Assembly (NCBI RefSeq): GCF_042680125.1
Contig: NZ_JBHTNY010000002.1
DNA: 64,000 bases
DNA from: Robinsoniella peoriensis
GTDB lineage: Bacteria; Bacillota; Clostridia; Lachnospirales; Lachnospiraceae
Direction: 5' to 3' (one strand)
Made by a program: the position numbers and the translations under genes. Of this stretch, positions 59,865 to 64,000 are shown piece after piece (position 1 is the stretch's first letter; the number at the start of each line of letters is the position of its first letter). A model generated the notes under the pieces. That model had not been told where the DNA came from. It searched no databases and saw only the letters and a program-made list of their open reading frames with translations.

Positions 59865-61211
59865 GTGACAAATCTAATCATTCAGGTTTCAAAATATGTA
59901 ATTATTATTTTAATGGCGATTTATACATTGCAAAGCTATGTGGTATTTCGCAAGAAGGATGAAGACGATGCCGATTTTTTATTTTTAAGGCAGAATGTAA
60001 TTATGTTCTGTATGCATTTTGTGGCATTTATGGTGCTTTATCTGGAAATGGAAGAATCGCAGCTGCTGTTCTTCTATGGCGCCCAGGTTATTTATCTGGC
60101 TGCCACTCTGGTGCTGTTTCGGAATCTTTATCCGAAGGCGTCCAGATTATTAATCAATCATATGTGTATGCTGATATCCATAGGTATGATTATGATTACC
60201 AGAATATCTTATGACCAGTCAATCAAGCAGTTTAAAATTGCAGCAGCTTCTACCGTGATAGCACTGTTTATTCCGGTTATTATACGTAAGCTGCGTCTTA
60301 TTACAAAATGGGCTTGGGTGTATGCTGTTCTGGGTATCGGGCTGCTTGGACTGGTTGCAGTTGCGGCTCGTTCAACCTATGGAGCAAAAATTGCATTTAC
60401 AGTGGGAGGAATTACCCTGCAGCCATCAGAATTTGTAAAAATAATCTTTGTGTTCTGTATGGCGGGTCTTCTGCTTCGCGCCAAAACTTTTAAGGATATT
60501 GTAGTGGCAACGGGGCTTGCAGCACTTCATGTTTTGATACTGGTAGTGTCTACTGACCTTGGAAGTGCACTGATTTTCTTTGTGACGTATTTAATTATGC
60601 TTTACGTAGCTTCACGAAGAGCAATATATCTGGCGGCAGGGCTTGGAGCAGGAAGTCTGGCTGCGGTTGCAGCGTATTTTTTATTTTCACACGTGCGGGT
60701 GCGAGTGGAGGTATGGCTGAATCCCTTTGCTGATTATGCTGGAAACGGATATCAGATTGCTCAGTCACTATTTGCCATTGGTGCAGGCGGCTGGTTCGGA
60801 ACCGGATTATTTCAGGGATCTCCAACGGCAATCCCTATTGTAGAACAGGATTTTATGTTCTCGGCAGTGACGGAAGAACTGGGCGGGATTTTCTCTATCT
60901 GTCTGATTCTGGTATGTTTAAGCTGTTTTATTATGATTCTTAATATCGCCATGAGATTATCCAATCCCTTCTACCGGCTGGTTGCATTGGGACTTGGTAC
61001 GATGTATGCAGTCCAGGTATTTCTGACGGTAGGCGGAACGATGAAATTTATCCCTCTGACCGGTGTGACCCTGCCGTTTGTCAGCTACGGAGGAAGTTCC
61101 ATGCTAAGCACGCTGATCATGTTTGCAGTCATACAGGGACTGTACATTCTTAGGGAAGACGAGGAAGATAGCATTGAGAAGGAAAAAATCTACGGACAAT
61201 ATCCAAATTAA
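59865..61211 (+). CDS. FtsW/RodA/SpoVE family peptidoglycan polymerase
   Basis: A 448-residue protein with about twelve membrane helices. Family motifs are LQPSEFVKI, STDLGSALIFF, GNGYQIAQSLFAIGAGGWFGTGL and the C-terminal LPFVSYGGSSML. SEDS proteins polymerise lipid II with a partner class B PBP, which is encoded next. It starts GTG at 59865 with TAGGTGAAAAA upstream. The N-terminal 110 residues contain extra helices compared with RodA. Whether it acts in division, elongation or sporulation is not clear. Confidence 0.92.
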   Translation: MTNLIIQVSKYVIIILMAIYTLQSYVVFRKKDEDDADFLFLRQNVIMFCMHFVAFMVLYLEMEESQLLFFYGAQVIYLAATLVLFRNLYPKASRLLINHMCMLISIGMIMITRISYDQSIKQFKIAAASTVIALFIPVIIRKLRLITKWAWVYAVLGIGLLGLVAVAARSTYGAKIAFTVGGITLQPSEFVKIIFVFCMAGLLLRAKTFKDIVVATGLAALHVLILVVSTDLGSALIFFVTYLIMLYVASRRAIYLAAGLGAGSLAAVAAYFLFSHVRVRVEVWLNPFADYAGNGYQIAQSLFAIGAGGWFGTGLFQGSPTAIPIVEQDFMFSAVTEELGGIFSICLILVCLSCFIMILNIAMRLSNPFYRLVALGLGTMYAVQVFLTVGGTMKFIPLTGVTLPFVSYGGSSMLSTLIMFAVIQGLYILREDEEDSIEKEKIYGQYPN

Positions 61212-62703
61212 TGAGATACCGGTTAATGAACCGCAGAGGAAGCAGAATATGGGCCCGGAGTCCCGGGGCGGCAGAAATAAAGATATGATGAAAGTTGCAT
61301 ATCTCTTTGCTGCAATGTTTTTTATGCTGATTGGTTATCTGGTATATTTTAATACAATAAAAGCGGATACAATTAATTCAAATGTAAATAATACGAAACA
61401 GGATGCACAATCTCAGAAGATTGTCCGCGGGGCAATCATTTCTTCGGACGGAGAGACTCTTGCCGGAACGAATGTGGATGCTGAAGGCAATGAGGAGCGT
61501 CTTTATCCTTATAATAATATATTTGCCCATGTAGTAGGGTATGCCAGCAATGGTAAGGCAGGGGTAGAGGCAACCTCGAATTTTGATCTCCTTACTTCCC
61601 ATGCGTCTATTCTGGAACAGGTACAAAATGAGGCGAATCATGAGAAGGTAAGGGGAGACAGTGTGGTACTGACCCTTGACAGCAGACTTCAGTCAGCGGC
61701 ATATAATGCTATGGGTGTGTACAAAGGAGCAGTCGTGGTCATGGAACCAAGTACAGGTAAAATTCTGGCAATGGTTTCTAAACCGGACTTTAACCCAAAT
61801 ACCATTTCCAGTGACTGGGATGCCCTTGTCTCTGATGAAACGAACAGTTCCCTTCTCAACCGGGCTGTACAGGGTCTCTATCCTCCTGGGTCTACGTTTA
61901 AGATTATGACGGCATTAGAATATCTGAGGGAACATCCGGATTACCAGAACTATAGCTATAACTGTACCGGAAGCATTTCAAAGGAAGATGTTACAATCAC
62001 CTGTTTTGGAGGAGAAGCACATGGCCAGGTCAATCTGGCAGACTCTTTTAAATATTCCTGTAACAGCTCGTTTGCCAATATAGGTCTGGAACTGGATAAT
62101 AATGCATTCCGAAGTTTATGTGAAGATTTTATGTTTAACAATACACTGCCTATTGCTATGGAGGCCAGCACAAGCCGTTTTGAACTGAATGAACACACAT
62201 CTTATGGAGAAGAGATGGCAACGGCAATCGGACAGGGAAATACCCTGGTATCTCCCCTTCATATGGCGTTGATTACATCAACAGTAGCAAATGCAGGTAC
62301 TTTAATGAAACCATATATTATTGACCGTCTTGAAACTTTTGACGGGGATATGGTAAAAGAAAATAAACCTGAGATATATAAGGAATTAATGTCTGCTCAG
62401 GAAGCCGGGGTTCTATCTGATTTTATGACACAGGTTGTAGAGGGCGGTACAGCAAAATCCCTCAGCGGACTTGGTTATACAGTTGCCGGAAAGACCGGAT
62501 CTGCCGAGTATGAAATTGGGCAGAACGCTGCGGACAAAGGAACTCATTCCTGGTTTGTAGGGTTCTCAAATGTCAGCAGTCCCGATATTGTGGTTAGTGT
62601 AATTGCAGAAGACGGCGGTACCGGAAGCTCTGCAGCAGTGCCAATTGCACAGGCTGTATTCGATGCCTACTACAATAACAGTATGAATCTTACCAATAAT
62701 TAA
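61174..62703 (+). CDS. Class B penicillin-binding protein (transpeptidase)
   Basis: A 509-residue protein from TTG 61174, which has GAGGAAGATAGCA upstream and overlaps the SEDS gene by 38 bp. An earlier in-frame TTG at 61123 would extend the overlap without a better site. One membrane anchor lies at about residues 35-55. A dimerisation domain and a transpeptidase domain follow, with PPGSTFK (SxxK), SCNSS (SxN) and GKTGSAEY (KTG) as active-site motifs. It works with the upstream SEDS polymerase to crosslink new peptidoglycan and is a beta-lactam target. Confidence 0.93.
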   Translation: MRRKKSTDNIQINEIPVNEPQRKQNMGPESRGGRNKDMMKVAYLFAAMFFMLIGYLVYFNTIKADTINSNVNNTKQDAQSQKIVRGAIISSDGETLAGTNVDAEGNEERLYPYNNIFAHVVGYASNGKAGVEATSNFDLLTSHASILEQVQNEANHEKVRGDSVVLTLDSRLQSAAYNAMGVYKGAVVVMEPSTGKILAMVSKPDFNPNTISSDWDALVSDETNSSLLNRAVQGLYPPGSTFKIMTALEYLREHPDYQNYSYNCTGSISKEDVTITCFGGEAHGQVNLADSFKYSCNSSFANIGLELDNNAFRSLCEDFMFNNTLPIAMEASTSRFELNEHTSYGEEMATAIGQGNTLVSPLHMALITSTVANAGTLMKPYIIDRLETFDGDMVKENKPEIYKELMSAQEAGVLSDFMTQVVEGGTAKSLSGLGYTVAGKTGSAEYEIGQNAADKGTHSWFVGFSNVSSPDIVVSVIAEDGGTGSSAAVPIAQAVFDAYYNNSMNLTNN

Positions 62704-62777
62704 GGTTGCATGATTTAAAAAAAAGAGTTATACTAAAACCAGTTAGGAGTGCACAACGCATAACAGGAGGGATTGCA

Positions 62778-63230
62778 ATGGTCGAAGCAACGAGCTGTGG
62801 CGGTGTGGTAATATTTCGTGGTAAGATTCTTCTTTTATACAAGAGTTACAAGAATAAGTATGAAGGATGGGTGTTGCCTAAAGGAACTGTAGAAGCTGGC
62901 GAGGAGTATAAGGATACAGCAATAAGAGAAGTATTGGAGGAAACAGGAGCCAAAGCATCAATTATTAAATATATTGGTAAAAGTCAATATACCTTTAATG
63001 TGCCGGAAGACACAGTAGCAAAGGACGTACATTGGTATTTAATGATGTCTGACAGCTATTACAGTAAACCGCAGCGCGAAGAATATTTTGTAGATTCAGG
63101 TTATTATAAATTTCATGAAGCGTATCATTTATTGAAATTTGCTAATGAAAGAATAATTCTTGAAAAAGCATATAACGAATATTTAGACTTGAAGAAGTCG
63201 AATCTTTGGGGAAGCCGCAAATATTTTTAG
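62778..63230 (+). CDS. Nudix hydrolase
   Basis: A 150-residue protein with the Nudix box G-x5-E-x7-REVLEETGA at about residues 41-63. ATG 62778 is chosen because AGGAGG lies 7 bases upstream; an in-frame ATG at 62706 lacks a site. It hydrolyses nucleoside diphosphates linked to another moiety; its length and form fit Ap4A or NDP-sugar housekeeping hydrolases, but the substrate is unknown. A terminator follows. Confidence 0.88.
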   Translation: MVEATSCGGVVIFRGKILLLYKSYKNKYEGWVLPKGTVEAGEEYKDTAIREVLEETGAKASIIKYIGKSQYTFNVPEDTVAKDVHWYLMMSDSYYSKPQREEYFVDSGYYKFHEAYHLLKFANERIILEKAYNEYLDLKKSNLWGSRKYF

Positions 63231-63235
63231 GATGA

Positions 63236-63275
63236 AAAGAAGATACGAATCTGTATCTTCTTTCTTTTTTCTTTT
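63236..63275 (+). terminator. Terminator after the Nudix gene
   Basis: AAAGAAGATAC at 63236-63246 pairs with GTATCTTCTTT at 63253-63263, followed by a T-rich run. Confidence 0.85.
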
Positions 63276-63284
63276 TAAATTTGC

Positions 63285-63340
63285 CAGAGCGTGTTTTAAA
63301 TTGCTTTCTGGCAGCTGTGCGTCACACTTTGTGATGTCCT
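63285..63340. repeat. REP-like palindromic repeat, copy 3 (inverted)
   Basis: The complement reads TGACGCACAGCTGCCAGAAAGC followed by AATTTAAAACACGC, matching the cores at 101-130 and 54495-54533. It lies between the Nudix terminator and the PPK2 gene. Confidence 0.6.
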
Positions 63341-63462
63341 GTGTCTGAAATATTTCTTAAATTTCCTCTATTAAGATGAATTATTTTTAGAAATCTGTTA
63401 AAATATAAAATAGTTAGTAATATATACCAGAGGCGCAGTGGCTGCCTGGAAAGGAGCAATAT

Positions 63463-64000
63463 ATGCTGGAGAAGATTGATCTGACAAAGAAAATGGGGAA
63501 AAAAGAATTTAAACAAACGATGGAAGAACTCTCTGGGAAGCTGGGAACGCTGCAAAGAGAGTGCAGGAATTTAAAGATACCGGTAATTATCGTTTTTGAA
63601 GGATTTGGTGCAGCAGGAAAAGGAACCCTGATCAATCAGCTGATTCAGCCGCTTGACCCCAGGGGATTTAACGTATATGCCATTAACGGGGAGTCAGATG
63701 AAGAACAGCTGCGGCCCTTTTTGTGGCGTTTCTGGACAAAGACACCTGAGAATGGGCGGATTGCCATATTTGACCGAAGCTGGTACCGGCGCGTTCTGAT
63801 TGACCGGTTTGATGGGTTAACCACAGAAAAGCAGCTTGGATACGCTTATAATGAAATTGTTTCTTTTGAACAGCAGCTTACCGACGGGGGAAATGTAATG
63901 ATTAAATTTTTCCTGGATATTACGAAAAAGGAACAGAAAAAGCGTTTTGATAAAATGCTGGAGTCAAAAGAAACGGCATGGAAGGTTTCCAAAGGGGATT
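63463..64000 (+). CDS. PPK2-family polyphosphate kinase/phosphotransferase, N-terminal part
   Basis: The first 179 codons of a gene that runs off the window. It starts ATG 63463 with AAAGGAG upstream. It has a Walker A motif GFGAAGKGT at about residue 50 and the lid-region motif FDRSWYRR near residue 103. Segments FLWRFWTKTPENG and KFFLDITKKEQKKRF are characteristic of PPK2 and polyphosphate:AMP phosphotransferases. It transfers phosphate between polyphosphate and nucleotides. The subtype depends on the missing C-terminal half (some members are tandem duplicates). Confidence 0.88.
   Translation, partial: MLEKIDLTKKMGKKEFKQTMEELSGKLGTLQRECRNLKIPVIIVFEGFGAAGKGTLINQLIQPLDPRGFNVYAINGESDEEQLRPFLWRFWTKTPENGRIAIFDRSWYRRVLIDRFDGLTTEKQLGYAYNEIVSFEQQLTDGGNVMIKFFLDITKKEQKKRFDKMLESKETAWKVSKGD

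Overview
The window looks like chromosome of a spore-forming, strictly anaerobic Firmicute of the Lachnospiraceae (Blautia-like). This rests on the fhs-fchA-folD one-carbon cluster of acetogens, two [FeFe]-hydrogenases with NuoE/NuoF-like partners, SpoIVA, SleB-type and NlpC/P60 wall hydrolases, a flavodiiron protein, and AGGAGG-type ribosome binding sites with TTGACA/TATAAT promoters. Species is inferred from gene content, not from any rRNA.

Layout. 1-1.9 kb: 3' end of fhs, then fchA and folD. 1.9-9.5 kb: a 46-residue ribbon-helix-helix protein, an orphan small ORF, an LCP wall-polymer ligase, cyclopropane fatty acid synthase, a secreted SH3/NlpC-P60/3D hydrolase, a MATE exporter and a TetR regulator. 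9.6-15.8 kb: an Ugp-like ABC import operon with a phosphodiesterase and a tyrosine phosphatase gene; a 182-bp MITE has split the phosphatase gene exactly in its catalytic loop. 15.8-34.8 kb: a large heme-acquisition region. It holds a small secreted NEAT-like protein, an IS110-family insertion, giant NEAT/FIVAR/Big_2 surface proteins, a DtxR-like regulator with an unknown C-terminal domain, a sortase-anchored NEAT protein, a membrane-anchored NEAT-like protein, and a heme/siderophore-type ABC transporter. 35-36.2 kb: flavodiiron protein. 36.3-38.1 kb: a radical SAM enzyme facing a cobalamin riboswitch that heads a terminated transcript with no obvious gene. 38.3-46 kb: bifurcating-type hydrogenase HydCBA, a NuoF-tail/GltD-like fusion flavoprotein and a second HydA. 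46.1-50 kb: spoIVA and two wall hydrolases. 50.1-53.7 kb: cobalamin nucleotide-loop genes cobT, cobU, cobS, a short CobU-like gene and a CobC-like phosphatase. 54-64 kb: NusG-II protein, a membrane transporter component, ruvAB, zapA, a U32 peptidase, an FtsW/RodA protein, a class B PBP, a Nudix hydrolase and the start of a PPK2 gene.

The most interesting signals are regulatory. Three promoters in the heme region (15.8, 23.6 and 27.5 kb) share one architecture. Two GTTGC-N6-GCAAC palindromes lie upstream of the -35 and one GTTAG-N6-CTAAY palindrome lies at the start site, all at a repeated 64-68 bp spacing. The DtxR-like protein encoded among them is the obvious candidate binder. The cobalamin riboswitch at 37.57 kb has a perfect consensus promoter, about 375 nt of non-coding tail and two hairpins presenting the same CCCGCA loop, the second being the terminator. 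This recalls riboswitch-controlled decoy RNAs such as EutX/Rli55 but does not match their ANTAR loop consensus. Intergenic spaces also carry several small repeat families, including an intercistronic hairpin with compensatory base changes.
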